Source: Methanothrix sp. (lineage in GTDB: Archaea > Halobacteriota > Methanosarcinia > Methanotrichales > Methanotrichaceae). Taken from it: DNA of 62,323 bases. The position numbers and the translations under genes are program-made. The DNA lies in NCBI GenBank assembly GCA_026394475.1, contig JAPKYD010000121.1, positions 1-62,323 on the forward strand, in the 5' to 3' direction. The notes beneath the pieces were generated by a model. That model ran no database searches and was not told the origin of the DNA. It saw only the letters and a list, made by a program, of their open reading frames with translations. Shown here one piece after another: positions 34,802-43,062 of this stretch; the first letter of the stretch is position 1, and every line of letters starts with the position of its first letter.

Positions 34802-35578
34802 TCAAGCCACTACCTCTCCCTGACGGATGGTCTCGCGAAGAGACGTGAGCCAGCTGTCCACGCGCTCGATATCCTGAAAGATCTGGTGCTCCTCTGTGCT
34901 GGTGCTGATGACCTTGGTCATTCCTCCGTTCTTCATCACAATTCTGCGGGAGGCCATCAGAGCCAGCATGGGATCGTGGGTCACCACTACCACGATCTTG
35001 CCCTCCCCGGATAGAAGGCGCAAAGCTTCCTGCTTCTTTATGCCTGCATTCTCGATCTCGTCTATGAGCACGATGGGCGAGTCGCTTATGACGGCGATGT
35101 CCGCCACCATGAGGGCACGCGACTGCCCACCGCTCAGGATGGTCAGCTGGTGTTTGGGATCTATCGGCTCCCCGGTCAGGGTGTTGGCCAGCATTATGAC
35201 CTTCTCCGGCAGGGCATTGTCCTTGCCCCTGGATTTGGCGTGCATCCTCAGGAAATCGCACACGGACATGTCAGCCAAAAAATGCATGTTCTGGGAGAGC
35301 TGAGCTACCAGCTTCTTTCTCGGATCGCTGCGCAGCTGCGGCTCAGGTGGAACACCGTTGATGAGGATTCTCCGTCCGGAGGGCGTGTCGCCTTGCGCGA
35401 ACTGCTCGACGTCGGCGATCAGCGTGCTCTTGCCCGAGCCCGTTGGACCTACTATTCCTATTATCTCTCCCCGGCCTATCTCGATCTTGTCTATGGCGTC
35501 GGGCAAACCATCCTTGTCCACGCCGCCTAATATGGTCAAAGTCAGAGGTTTCATGGTTTGGTTCCTGTTCTGGTTCAT
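34802..35578 (-). CDS. ABC-type ATPase, soluble
   Basis: A 258-residue ABC ATPase with Walker [10 protein letters not shown], signature LSGGQSRAL, Walker [10 protein letters not shown] and switch histidine VVTHDP. No membrane partner gene is present in the window, so it may not be a transporter. It resembles ABC proteins that act with metallocofactor enzymes, as AtwA does for methyl-coenzyme M reductase, but it is a single-domain protein and not AtwA. ATG 35578 overlaps the cysteate synthase stop (ATGA); ATG 35554 (MKPLTLTIL) is also possible. It is coupled to the GTPase gene downstream. Confidence 0.8.
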   Translation of the reverse strand: MNQNRNQTMKPLTLTILGGVDKDGLPDAIDKIEIGRGEIIGIVGPTGSGKSTLIADVEQFAQGDTPSGRRILINGVPPEPQLRSDPRKKLVAQLSQNMHFLADMSVCDFLRMHAKSRGKDNALPEKVIMLANTLTGEPIDPKHQLTILSGGQSRALMVADIAVISDSPIVLIDEIENAGIKKQEALRLLSGEGKIVVVVTHDPMLALMASRRIVMKNGGMTKVISTSTEEHQIFQDIERVDSWLTSLRETIRQGEVVA

Positions 35579-36792
35579 GATCTGCTCTCCAGAAATTGCG
35601 CCGCCTCTTCCCATTGGGAGACGGTTATATCCGGCTGCAGTGCGTGCAGGGCATAGTCCTCTTTGATCCTGGATACGCCGCCGCCTGTGATGTTGAGAAG
35701 AATAACGTCGTCAGGGTGAACCGCATCTGATTTTGCGGCCTGCTCCAACGCGGCCACGGCCACAGCGGGTGCGTTGAGGATGTCTATCTCCTCAGACTGC
35801 TCGAAGAGCTGCTTGGCCTGGGCAGCCTCGTCATTGGTTATCCCGTAGAGATCACCGTTCGTGGCCAAAAGAGCGTCCTTTACGCCTCCGGCTATGCCGT
35901 AAGGCGGCCTTCGGTTGAAGAGCACATCATCGAACATGTCTTCGGCTGTGGGCGCGGGATCTTTTCCTTTCCAGGCAAAGTAGAGGGGTGCGTTGGGAAG
36001 ATTCTGGGCCAGGTGCAGCCTGGGCAGGTTAGATCCAAAGCGTCCATCTTCTTTCAGCCTTAAAGCCGCCTCCCAGGCCGATATGCCGCCCGTACCACTC
36101 CCCACCGCCTGGAAGTAGTGATCCGGAATCGCGTGAAGGACCAAGGCCGCCTCGAGCATCACCGTTCCCATGCCGTCCCGGCGGGCGATGTTTCTCGCCC
36201 CGCCCTCCGCCACGAAGCCTGGTCGGGACTGCACCTTTTCCGCCACGGTGATGGCATCGTAGTAGTCGCCCTTCACGCTCACTAAAGTCACCGGCCCTGG
36301 CTCTGCAGTAGTCCACATCCTGGAAAGCGCCTTCTCCGGCACGAAAAGAACCAGCGGCTGGCCCGTCAGGGATGCCACTTGGGCAAAGGCGCGGGCAGTG
36401 TTGCCGGCTGAGGCCACCACCAAGGTCAGGCCACTGCCCTGCTCCCGGAGCCTCTGCATGGTGGGCGGAGCCTCCAGGTCTTTGAAGCTGCAGGTGGGCA
36501 TGGCCGCCTTTCGCTCCGGCCAGTAGCCGCAAAAGCTGATGTAAAGGTTTTTCAGGCCCAGCTCTTGGGCTAGGCCCTGGCTCTTGTAGGTGATGGAGCC
36601 CTCGCTTGCGCCTTCAATGATGCCGTGCACAGGCAGCCAGTCGAAGAACCTCCATATTCCCGGCAGGTCTCTTAGTCCTGGGCGCTTGGCGGCATAATAA
36701 GCTCGCAGAAGCGAGTTGTCATTGGGACAGTTCAGGGCGAAGGATGGCTGCAAAGATCCATCGCTTACGCACCTGACCTCGTAATCACCCAT
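35575..36792 (-). CDS. cysteate synthase (coenzyme M biosynthesis)
   Basis: A 405-residue PLP enzyme of the threonine-synthase type. In Methanosarcinales the close relative of threonine synthase makes L-cysteate from O-phosphoserine and sulfite, the first step of their coenzyme M route. The Lys that carries PLP is in [11 protein letters not shown]. The N-terminal [20 protein letters not shown] and [13 protein letters not shown] segments match the cysteate synthase branch more than ordinary threonine synthase. It heads the operon. A TATA box (GTTATATCC, about 36820) lies about 30 bases upstream and a 12-base perfect palindrome lies further up at 36853-36864. Threonine synthase cannot be excluded from sequence reading alone. 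Confidence 0.8.
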   Translation of the reverse strand: MGDYEVRCVSDGSLQPSFALNCPNDNSLLRAYYAAKRPGLRDLPGIWRFFDWLPVHGIIEGASEGSITYKSQGLAQELGLKNLYISFCGYWPERKAAMPTCSFKDLEAPPTMQRLREQGSGLTLVVASAGNTARAFAQVASLTGQPLVLFVPEKALSRMWTTAEPGPVTLVSVKGDYYDAITVAEKVQSRPGFVAEGGARNIARRDGMGTVMLEAALVLHAIPDHYFQAVGSGTGGISAWEAALRLKEDGRFGSNLPRLHLAQNLPNAPLYFAWKGKDPAPTAEDMFDDVLFNRRPPYGIAGGVKDALLATNGDLYGITNDEAAQAKQLFEQSEEIDILNAPAVAVAALEQAAKSDAVHPDDVILLNITGGGVSRIKEDYALHALQPDITVSQWEEAAQFLESRS

Positions 36793-37108
36793 AAGAGAGT
36801 CCTTTTGAGGTTTGGGATATAACGTTTTCTGTTTTCGGCAATATTTTATCCTTATTGTACAATAGATCCTCTCAAGAAATACGTTTGGCCCTGATAAACA
36901 GCAAGGTGAATATTAATGCGTCGGCCATAAGCGGGAATATTACCCTGAAGTAGAAATATCCTGGGCTTCCTTGCCCAATAGTATTCTTGACGCGGTGCAT
37001 TGCTGATTATTCAGATGGCCGCATTCTCTGGAGCTGTGGAGATATCTTCCAAAAGTAGAAATATCAGCGGGCCCATAACCCAACAGTATGCCCAATGTGG
37101 AGAGAGTG
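36793..37108. promoter_or_regulatory. divergent control region with palindrome and 37-bp repeats
   Basis: This region lies between the cysteate synthase operon (minus) and the XRE-type regulator (plus). It contains the perfect palindrome TATTGTACAATA (36853-36864), upstream of the cysteate synthase TATA box. Two imperfect 37-base direct repeats beginning AAGTAGAAATATC (36948-36984 and 37053-37089) are spaced 105 bases apart, ten helical turns. The second repeat ends 20 bases before the regulator start. They are candidate operators. No gene is seen here. Confidence 0.55.
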
Positions 37109-37603
37109 ATGAAGGCTAGCTTCCAGTCCGATGAGAACCTGCGAAAGACCTTGAAAGAAGTGCTGGGGGAGCTTGGCCTCTCCGCCCGGGAGTTTTCCAA
37201 GGCGTCGGGAATTCCGCAGAGCACCCTCTACAAGATCCTCTCCGGCCACAGGGAGCCGAACATCACCACCTTGCGGCAGATCGCCAAGACCATTCGCCAG
37301 CTGGAGGGCTCGGATGGCAACTTCATCGCCATCATCGCCGCCCGGCCGGTTCTGGACAAGATCAGCGAGAAGAAGATGAAGATCGGGGAGAAGATGCTGA
37401 CATTGCGGGAGTACTCGGCCACCACCATCGAGGAGGCGATCATCGCCGCCATAAGGGCGGAGCGGGACGGGGCAGCGGCCCTGGTCTGTGCTCCCATCGT
37501 CAGCCCCACCGTGGAGAAGATCCTCTCCATTCCCGTGGCGACCATCATCCCCAAGGAGAGCGTCCTGCGGGCGATCGAGGTGGCGGCGAGGAAGATCGAG
37601 TAA
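37109..37603 (+). CDS. XRE-type helix-turn-helix regulator with C-terminal sensor-like domain
   Basis: A 164-residue transcription regulator. Residues about 20-70 form an XRE-type helix-turn-helix (GLSAREFSKASGIPQSTLYK). The C-terminal half is an alpha/beta domain (TIEEAIIAAIRAERDGAAAL; IPVATIIPKESVLRAIEVAA) resembling the sensor part of PrpR-like regulators. ATG 37109 is preferred over 37088 because GGAGAGAG precedes it. It is divergent from the cysteate synthase operon. The repeats and palindrome between them suggest it controls that operon and itself; this is inference. Confidence 0.75.
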   Translation: MKASFQSDENLRKTLKEVLGELGLSAREFSKASGIPQSTLYKILSGHREPNITTLRQIAKTIRQLEGSDGNFIAIIAARPVLDKISEKKMKIGEKMLTLREYSATTIEEAIIAAIRAERDGAAALVCAPIVSPTVEKILSIPVATIIPKESVLRAIEVAARKIE

Positions 37604-37664
37604 GCCCTGGGATTGGCCTGATACGCAGAAGGCTTTTATCATGTTGCATCAATGTGTGGTCAGA

Positions 37665-38255
37665 ATGAGGCCGGCATCGGCAGTGGCTGTATCAGTAATG
37701 GTATGCCTTCTGGCGGCGGGCTGCTATGCAGAGAGCGCGAGCCGCTTCCAGAGTGTGAGCGGAGAGTTCGCCCAAGACTGGATAAGCGACTTCAAGGTCC
37801 AGAATCCCCAGCCTGTCCAGCAGCTTCATAGCGATAACGGCAGCGACTTATGGAACTGGGGCAGTGCCCCCAAAGGGAGCGCGATCGTCGATGGAGAGCT
37901 GACAACAGATCCCTACTATCTTCGGCCCTGGCTGAATCTATCCAGCAACTGGCTGGGTGAATCCTACACAGATCCCAATACCGGACTGCCGGTCGATATC
38001 TATTTAGATCCCCTGACCGGAAATGCGGTCTATTCATACCTCAACCCTAGCACAGGACGTCCTTATTATTCCTATTACTCTTATTTGGACCCTAAAACCG
38101 GGAAGCGAATCTATGCCTACATAAATCCCCTCACTGGAAAGCCGGTCTATTCCGCCGTCTCGCCTTCCAGCACCATGGATACGCTACTAGGTAGCCAGCA
38201 GTCGAATGGCTTGGCGCTGCCGCAGACCTTCACCTCGAATGAGCCCTGGAGTTGA
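37665..38255 (+). CDS. predicted lipoprotein with DPxTG 12-residue repeats (paralogue 1)
   Basis: A 196-residue exported protein. The signal peptide ends in LLAAGC, a lipobox, so the Cys may be lipid-modified. After a linker with WNWGSAPKGS, five imperfect 12-residue repeats follow with the core Y-x-[DN]-P-x-T-G (YTDPNTG, YLDPLTG, YLNPSTG, YLDPKTG, YINPLTG). One unit is extended by YSYYSY. Such repeats fold as stacked beta hairpins. ATG 37665 is chosen because a TATA-like GGCTTTTAT lies 34 bases upstream; ATG 37641 is the alternative. A close paralogue lies directly downstream with the same promoter motif. Confidence 0.75.
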   Translation: MRPASAVAVSVMVCLLAAGCYAESASRFQSVSGEFAQDWISDFKVQNPQPVQQLHSDNGSDLWNWGSAPKGSAIVDGELTTDPYYLRPWLNLSSNWLGESYTDPNTGLPVDIYLDPLTGNAVYSYLNPSTGRPYYSYYSYLDPKTGKRIYAYINPLTGKPVYSAVSPSSTMDTLLGSQQSNGLALPQTFTSNEPWS

Positions 38256-38373
38256 TTGATCTGGGTGGATCTGGCGCATAACGCGAAAGATTCAGCGTTC
38301 GTCGAGAATGGCTTCAGTCACTCGAAAGGCTTTTATGGTACCGCGCCCATTGCCGTTTTAGTGGGGTTTAGAG

Positions 38374-38934
38374 ATGAGGACTGCATTGGCAGTAATCGCG
38401 TTAGCAACAGCATGTCTTTTGGCGGCAGGCTGCTATGCTCAAAGCACGAGCCACTTCCAGAGTGTGGGCGGAGAGTATGGCCAGAACTTGATAAGCAGCT
38501 TCAAGGCCCAGAATCCTCAGCCCGCCGAGGAGAGCAGCAAAAGCGGCAACCTGTGGAACTGGGGAAGCGCGCCCAAGGGTAGCATGATTGTTGGCGGAGA
38601 GCTGATAGTCGATCCAACTTACATTTTGCGAAATCTCACCCGTACCAACAATTGGCTGGGAGATACCTACGTGGATCCCTACAGCAGTAATCCGGCCTAC
38701 ACTTACACAGATCCCAACACCGGAGAACAAATCTATGCTTACACGGATCCCAATACCGGGCAACCTTATTATACTTATAAGGATCCTAACACCGGGAAGC
38801 AGGTCTACGTCTACGTAGATCCCACCACCGGGCAGCCAACCTATGCCAGCCTTTCGCCTGTCACTTCGACGAACGCAGTAACGGGTGGCGTTTCGCTGCC
38901 CCCTATCTTCAACTCAAACGATCCCTGGGCCTGA
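38374..38934 (+). CDS. predicted lipoprotein with DPxTG 12-residue repeats (paralogue 2)
   Basis: A 186-residue paralogue of the preceding gene. The lipobox LLAAGC, the GG-EYGQ segment and WNWGSAPKGS are all conserved. Four very regular 12-residue units of the form Y-x-Y-x-D-P-[NT]-T-G follow, the DNA repeating every 36 bases. It ends FNSNDPWA, like FTSNEPWS in paralogue 1. It is probably anchored at the cell surface. A TATA-like AAAGGCTTTTAT at about 38325 mirrors that of paralogue 1. Tandem duplication of the gene is evident. Whether it belongs to the sheath or envelope of the organism is a guess. Confidence 0.75.
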   Translation: MRTALAVIALATACLLAAGCYAQSTSHFQSVGGEYGQNLISSFKAQNPQPAEESSKSGNLWNWGSAPKGSMIVGGELIVDPTYILRNLTRTNNWLGDTYVDPYSSNPAYTYTDPNTGEQIYAYTDPNTGQPYYTYKDPNTGKQVYVYVDPTTGQPTYASLSPVTSTNAVTGGVSLPPIFNSNDPWA

Positions 38935-38980
38935 AGAGACCATGGGCTAATGATGATACAAAGTTGTGGAGGATGATTTC

Positions 38981-39466
38981 ATGAATTTAACAAGGGCATT
39001 TGCCGTTTTGGCTTTATTGTCGCTGGCGGTGATTCCAGCGCTGGGAGAGCTGACTGACTATCAGAAAGGCGTGATGGATGGCATGAAGGCAGGTTTGATA
39101 ATGGGCAGGCTGCTGGGGGCAGCGCCCTACGATCCAGCCCAGGCTCAGGAGTATAACAATCAGGTAAACTCATTCAACCAGGGCCTGACCACGGTTCTCG
39201 GAGACAACCAGACCGCATTGAGTATGTTCTGGATGCAGCCCCAGGGAAGCACTACTGCCACTTCATTAGGCAGCTACTCGGCCAAGCCGGTGCATGCCAT
39301 AGATGCCAGCTGGAATCAGACCCGGAGGGTAAACGCCGACGTCATGTCTCAGGGGAAATACTACGGTTATGATTTAGATACCTATATCGCTATGACTGGC
39401 CATGTTCCCAGCAATATTCCAGATCTTGGAAAAAATTCCACCGACAGCTTTGGCGCAGGGCCATGA
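38981..39466 (+). CDS. exported protein of unknown function
   Basis: A 161-residue secreted protein. The signal peptide MNLTRAFAVLALLSLAVIPA is cleaved near ALG/EL. The mature part begins with an amphipathic helix (YQKGVMDGMKAGLIMGRLLG), then Asn/Gln- and Ser-rich sequence. The track start 38966 adds five residues; ATG 38981 with GGAGGATG upstream is better. It follows the two DPxTG lipoproteins in the same direction with a 46-base gap, so it may be part of the same surface structure. No family is recognised. Confidence 0.65.
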   Translation: MNLTRAFAVLALLSLAVIPALGELTDYQKGVMDGMKAGLIMGRLLGAAPYDPAQAQEYNNQVNSFNQGLTTVLGDNQTALSMFWMQPQGSTTATSLGSYSAKPVHAIDASWNQTRRVNADVMSQGKYYGYDLDTYIAMTGHVPSNIPDLGKNSTDSFGAGP

Positions 39467-39500
39467 GCCTGTCGTCTCCCTTTTTTTGGTTTTAACGACG
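39467..39500 (+). terminator. T-rich terminator
   Basis: Right after the stop codon there is CCCTTTTTTTT, with weakly complementary GTCGT and ACGAC on its two sides. It is a plausible end for the exported-protein transcript. Confidence 0.4.
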
Positions 39501-39603
39501 GGGATCAGACGGCTCTTCGCATGTTTCCTAGGTAGCGGTCACTATTTTCTATCCAGGATCATCAGCAAAAAAGTCCAAAGAGATTATATATCCCACATTC
39601 CGC

Positions 39604-39800
39604 GTATGTGTTTAGCTCCCTCAGAATCGCTCGATAGATTCTGGTTTTAGTAATTGGGACCATGCCGATAAACAACTTGCGCCAGATAGAAAAACAATAT
39701 CTGTAGCCGAAGTTACTTGAAGTTAGCTCTCTGGAACTGGCCGCGCGAGGTATCACGAAATGGGTTTAATGATGCTGATTGAAGTGAGCTAAACACATAC
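39604..39800. mobile_element. IS66-derived MITE, copy 2 (197 bp)
   Basis: The ends are GTATGTGTTTAGC and GCTAAACACATAC, perfect 13-bp inverted repeats. The 8-bp direct repeat CATTCCGC flanks both sides (39596-39603 and 39801-39808). There is no coding capacity. The sequence is the inverted counterpart of 33127-33306. The terminal sequence, including the adjoining GGGA, matches the end of the IS66-type element at 253, and 8-bp target duplications are typical of IS66. Confidence 0.9.
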
Positions 39801-39808
39801 CATTCCGC

Positions 39809-40163
39809 AGTAAGGATTGATTTAGTGAATATTTTTCTTGATAGCGATTTCGGAAATTCTCTATAAATTAAAATTATTTATAGTAAATTATATTTTTGGT
39901 TATCAGGTTGTTTGCATCAATTCCAGATTCGAGACTCCAACAAGGAGTTTTTGCTTTTCAGCACATTGTTAGATTCTTAAATTTTAAAAATAAATTAATA
40001 TCATTACATTATATATTCATATTTCAGAATCGATATCAAGAAAAATATTTGCCCATTGAAGCTTTAGTGCGGAATGTGAGTATTATGATATATTATGAAC
40101 TTTTCTTAAACCACTTTACAAACAGCTAAAGCGTAATTTTTAAATGCGATAAAATCACCAATA
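39809..40163. other. AT-rich intergenic region
   Basis: An AT-rich stretch with a near-palindrome CTATAAAT...ATTTATAG (about 39860-39882). A small perfect hairpin ACTCC-AACAA-GGAGT is followed by TTTTT (39934-39953). A TATA-like TTTTTAAAT about 25 bases before 40164 probably serves the next gene. The 77-residue ORF drawn here looks like chance. A short untranslated transcript ending at 39953 is possible. Confidence 0.4.
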
Positions 40164-40898
40164 ATGATGGAGGTTGGGATCATCAAAAGTTACGTAATTC
40201 TGACAGGCCTATTGATATTAGTGCTTGCCAATATAAACATCGGACTAGCATATTGGCCGTCTTTTGGAGTTGAGTACGATTCCACGAACGGTTTGGGGGT
40301 CAATCGCGACTCTGCGACGTCTTTTGCCGATAGAATGGTCGCCGATGGTTGGGACAAGAAGTTCTTCTGGGGAGATTCCAACGCCTGGGAGAATGACTTC
40401 AAGGATGTCTCAAAGGGAGGATGGGATAATTCCTATGCCGATAATGTAGACATGCTATTCTGGGAAGGCCACGGCAGTCCTGATGGATTGTACTTCCCTG
40501 CTGGCACTCACAATGATGATACCGCTACATATGATGATGCCATTTGGGGAAACCTGGATCTGGAATGGGTCTTTGCCCACTCTTGCTCAGTTCTGGCAGA
40601 CTCTCATCTATCCGATTGGGCCTATACAGCCTGTGCTAACGGTCTTCATATGTTCTGCAGTCATGCAACGACCGTCTATGCCTGTAATGCCGGAGACAAG
40701 CTGGCTCAGTATCTATTATCCGGAATGAGCATCAAAGATGCCTGGTTCAAGCAGCACCTCGATCTTCAGCCCAGTGGAGTTACAGCCAAGGTAATATGCA
40801 CCCAGTCTACTGCAAACGATCATATCTGGAATCATGGTTCAGTGGGACCCTGGCCAGTGCCTGGAGACACCTGGTGGCAATACTGGATAACCAAATAG
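40164..40898 (+). CDS. exported DUF6345-type protein with caspase-like His/Cys pair
   Basis: A 244-residue secreted protein with an N-terminal signal or anchor (residues 8-29). The domain resembles DUF6345. It has FWEGHGSPDGLYF with His103-Gly104 and VFAHSCSVLAD with Cys141. A His-Gly and a Cys at the end of consecutive hydrophobic strands are the hallmark of clan CD (caspase/gingipain-like) cysteine peptidases, so protease activity is predicted but unproven. Aromatic-rich loops follow. The start ATG 40164 lies about 25 bases after a TATA-like element, so the message is probably leaderless. The next two genes follow in the same direction with short gaps and are also exported. Confidence 0.7.
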   Translation: MMEVGIIKSYVILTGLLILVLANINIGLAYWPSFGVEYDSTNGLGVNRDSATSFADRMVADGWDKKFFWGDSNAWENDFKDVSKGGWDNSYADNVDMLFWEGHGSPDGLYFPAGTHNDDTATYDDAIWGNLDLEWVFAHSCSVLADSHLSDWAYTACANGLHMFCSHATTVYACNAGDKLAQYLLSGMSIKDAWFKQHLDLQPSGVTAKVICTQSTANDHIWNHGSVGPWPVPGDTWWQYWITK

Positions 40899-40910
40899 AG
40901 GGATTGAAAG

Positions 40911-42326
40911 ATGATAAACAAATGCGTCTACTTGATCTTTGGCATAGCGGCTTTGATCGGAGCATATGCCTATTTCACCCAGGCGGAGGACTCTGGATTC
41001 TGTACTGACACAAGCATTTTGACTATGGAACTGCCCAGCAAAGAGGACGGCTATTTAGCCAAGCCAACATTTACCTTAGAGACTAAACTTCCCACGATAC
41101 CAGAAACTGTGGGGATTTACAAGATGGTTAGCCCAGTAGTGACTGCGGAATCTACCAAAGTTCTGGCTGCGATAAGGATAGATAAGGTCTTATTGTCACC
41201 TGTAAGCAAGATCGTGATGACGCCATCATCAGCATTGAAGGTAACACCATCTTCTTCCATATTGAAATCCGATCAGCTAACCAACATTCGAGACCTGGCC
41301 AGCGATTCAAACCGTCTTAAAGTGCAGGCTGATCCCCAGCCAATCTCAACAGATGGAATCGTAGCTAATCGACAGCTTTCTCCAATCGTAAAGGCTTCTG
41401 CGCCCCCCGTGATGCTAAATACGGTGCAAGACATCGGGTCGGCATATACCTTAACCACAGATACCAGCTATCTTGCAGTGGATAAGGTCTCCGGGGCAGA
41501 ATCAGTGTTGTTCGATAAATTGGCTTCTCTAACAGAACGCAAAGCAGCTCTGCCATCAGAGGACATATTGAAACAGAACGCTGATGCCTTTGTATCCCAG
41601 ACAGATCTTCTGCCAGCTGGATATCAGTTCACAGGCATGTCTTACCTCATGAGGCAAATGCTTGGTCAAAACGGTCCTGAAGGAGCGACAGAAAAGGTCA
41701 TGGGTGTGGCAAAGTACTCAAGGACTATTGAGGGCATACCAGTGGAAGGTGCCGGATCTACCATATATGTAATGTTAGGTGATGAGGGCAAAGTCTTGGG
41801 ATATAATAAGGTATCAAGGGACCTAGGAGAAAAAATTGCGGTTTCATCCCAGGCTCTACTCAAGACTCAAGCCGCTGTTACTCAGCCCTCCAGAACAGTA
41901 AATAATCAGCTATCATCATCACCGCTAGCCAAAATTGATGAGAGGTCCGCCGTTTCATTGGTCCAAACCAATCCTTATGAGCTGTTATCTCCAGAGGAGG
42001 CCTTCAATCTGCTTAAGCAAAGAGGTCTAACCACCGAGATCTCCAATGTGGATACAGCAACGGTTACCGACATGCATCTGGCATACTATGAGGCAGAGGG
42101 CAATAAACAACAGACCGATATTGAACCGATCTATGTCTTCTCTGGAGTAGCCAACGGTCCAGGAGGGTCTACAGAGTACAAAGAGATTATGTCTGCGTTG
42201 AAGGTTAAAGCCGGAAGGTCGCCATTCCAGATGGATAGCATCCCGCAAAACCTTGTCAGAGATCTGAAGGCGACCATCTCTGCAGGCATTGGGAACTCAA
42301 ACGCGGAAAGAGCTGCAGTATCGTGA
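40911..42326 (+). CDS. exported protein with propeptide-like (FTP/PepSY-type) region
   Basis: A 471-residue secreted protein starting 12 bases after the DUF6345-type gene. The N-terminal membrane or signal segment (YLIFGIAALIGAYAYF) is followed by a long Ser/Val/Lys-rich low-complexity region. From about residue 245, a propeptide-like region reads KYSRTIEGIPVEGAGSTIYV, then GKVLGYNKVSRDL. This is how thermolysin-type FTP and PepSY propeptides read, and such segments fold or inhibit a partner protease. The likely partner is the preceding gene product. The far C-terminus repeats a similar strand pattern (IEPIYVFSGVANG). Function is inferred from these patterns and position. Confidence 0.6.
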   Translation: MINKCVYLIFGIAALIGAYAYFTQAEDSGFCTDTSILTMELPSKEDGYLAKPTFTLETKLPTIPETVGIYKMVSPVVTAESTKVLAAIRIDKVLLSPVSKIVMTPSSALKVTPSSSILKSDQLTNIRDLASDSNRLKVQADPQPISTDGIVANRQLSPIVKASAPPVMLNTVQDIGSAYTLTTDTSYLAVDKVSGAESVLFDKLASLTERKAALPSEDILKQNADAFVSQTDLLPAGYQFTGMSYLMRQMLGQNGPEGATEKVMGVAKYSRTIEGIPVEGAGSTIYVMLGDEGKVLGYNKVSRDLGEKIAVSSQALLKTQAAVTQPSRTVNNQLSSSPLAKIDERSAVSLVQTNPYELLSPEEAFNLLKQRGLTTEISNVDTATVTDMHLAYYEAEGNKQQTDIEPIYVFSGVANGPGGSTEYKEIMSALKVKAGRSPFQMDSIPQNLVRDLKATISAGIGNSNAERAAVS

Positions 42327-42380
42327 ATAGGTAAGGCCAATAATATGGCCTTACTACCTTTATTAATGGTAAGTGGTGAT

Positions 42381-42863
42381 ATGAAATTAATCTTATTAGC
42401 ATTAATCTCCGGTTTGCTTATCATAACCGCTTCATCCTTATGCACTCCAACCGGAAAATCTCAGCTGGAGATAAACTACACGATCCATTATGAAAACGGA
42501 ACAGTCTTATCCGTCGATCAAAACTCTTCAAAATACTCAGCCCTGAATGACTCGGTTATGAGGTTCCTTGAGTTCATAGCCTATGCCTCTGAAAGATTGG
42601 TGACCGAGGAGGAGCTAATTTCGGAGCTGAAAGGAAAGTGGTATCTGGATGTAACAATCAAAGATGCCATAACTATTCAAACCAAAAAAGACTTGAACCC
42701 CGGATGGCCTCAAGGCTATGAGATCACAACCAAGAAGATAATGATAAAATTAGGGGAAGCCGAGGCTGAAGAGAGGATCTTCACATTCCATGATGAGGGT
42801 ATTCCTATAAGGGCTTGGAGATCGATTATAGGAGTTAACACCATCAGGCTTGAAGTAAGCTGA
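42381..42863 (+). CDS. exported protein of unknown function
   Basis: A 160-residue secreted protein. The real start is ATG 42381 (MKLILLALISGLLIITASSL), inside the track ORF. The mature part is beta-rich and hydrophilic with an early NYTIHYENGTVLSVD. It lies 54 bases after the propeptide-like gene and is probably the third member of the same exported operon. No family is recognised. It might be an inhibitor or substrate of the predicted protease, but there is no direct evidence. Confidence 0.6.
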   Translation: MKLILLALISGLLIITASSLCTPTGKSQLEINYTIHYENGTVLSVDQNSSKYSALNDSVMRFLEFIAYASERLVTEEELISELKGKWYLDVTIKDAITIQTKKDLNPGWPQGYEITTKKIMIKLGEAEAEERIFTFHDEGIPIRAWRSIIGVNTIRLEVS

Positions 42864-42900
42864 AAGAAAGCCTTGGCGATGATATCACAAAGGAGGCGTT

Positions 42901-43005
42901 ATGGCCCAGATTATCGTGCGCAACCTGGATGGAGCGCCTGAAGGGGCAGCAGGCCGGAGGACGGCATACTGGCGGCCTTTAGCCCTTCGTCGGTGCGGGC
43001 ACTAA
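42901..43005 (+). pseudogene. frameshifted FitA-type antitoxin fragment
   Basis: With GGAGG in front, the frame starts MAQIIVRNLDG, the signature N-terminus of FitA-type ribbon-helix-helix antitoxins (usually MAQ-VRNLD...ERLK). The next expected words, ERLKGQQAG, are found in another frame directly afterwards, showing a single-base shift near 42933. The frame then runs to a stop without the rest of the protein, and no FitB/VapC toxin gene follows. It is a decayed toxin-antitoxin remnant. Confidence 0.6.
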
Positions 43006-43062
43006 AATATATATTTTCGGAACGCATATTTCTTTAGCCATCTTTAAAGGTCGATGATGATC

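Noticed and set aside
34805-35261. 384-residue GTPase ORF starting at 35261
   Set aside because: The first 154 residues overlap the ABC ATPase gene in another frame and have a low-complexity Arg/Gly/His-rich translation. The true GTPase starts near 34799.
39896-40129. 77-residue plus-strand ORF in the AT-rich gap
   Set aside because: No ribosome binding site, and a composition like random AT-rich sequence. It overlaps a hairpin with a T-run.
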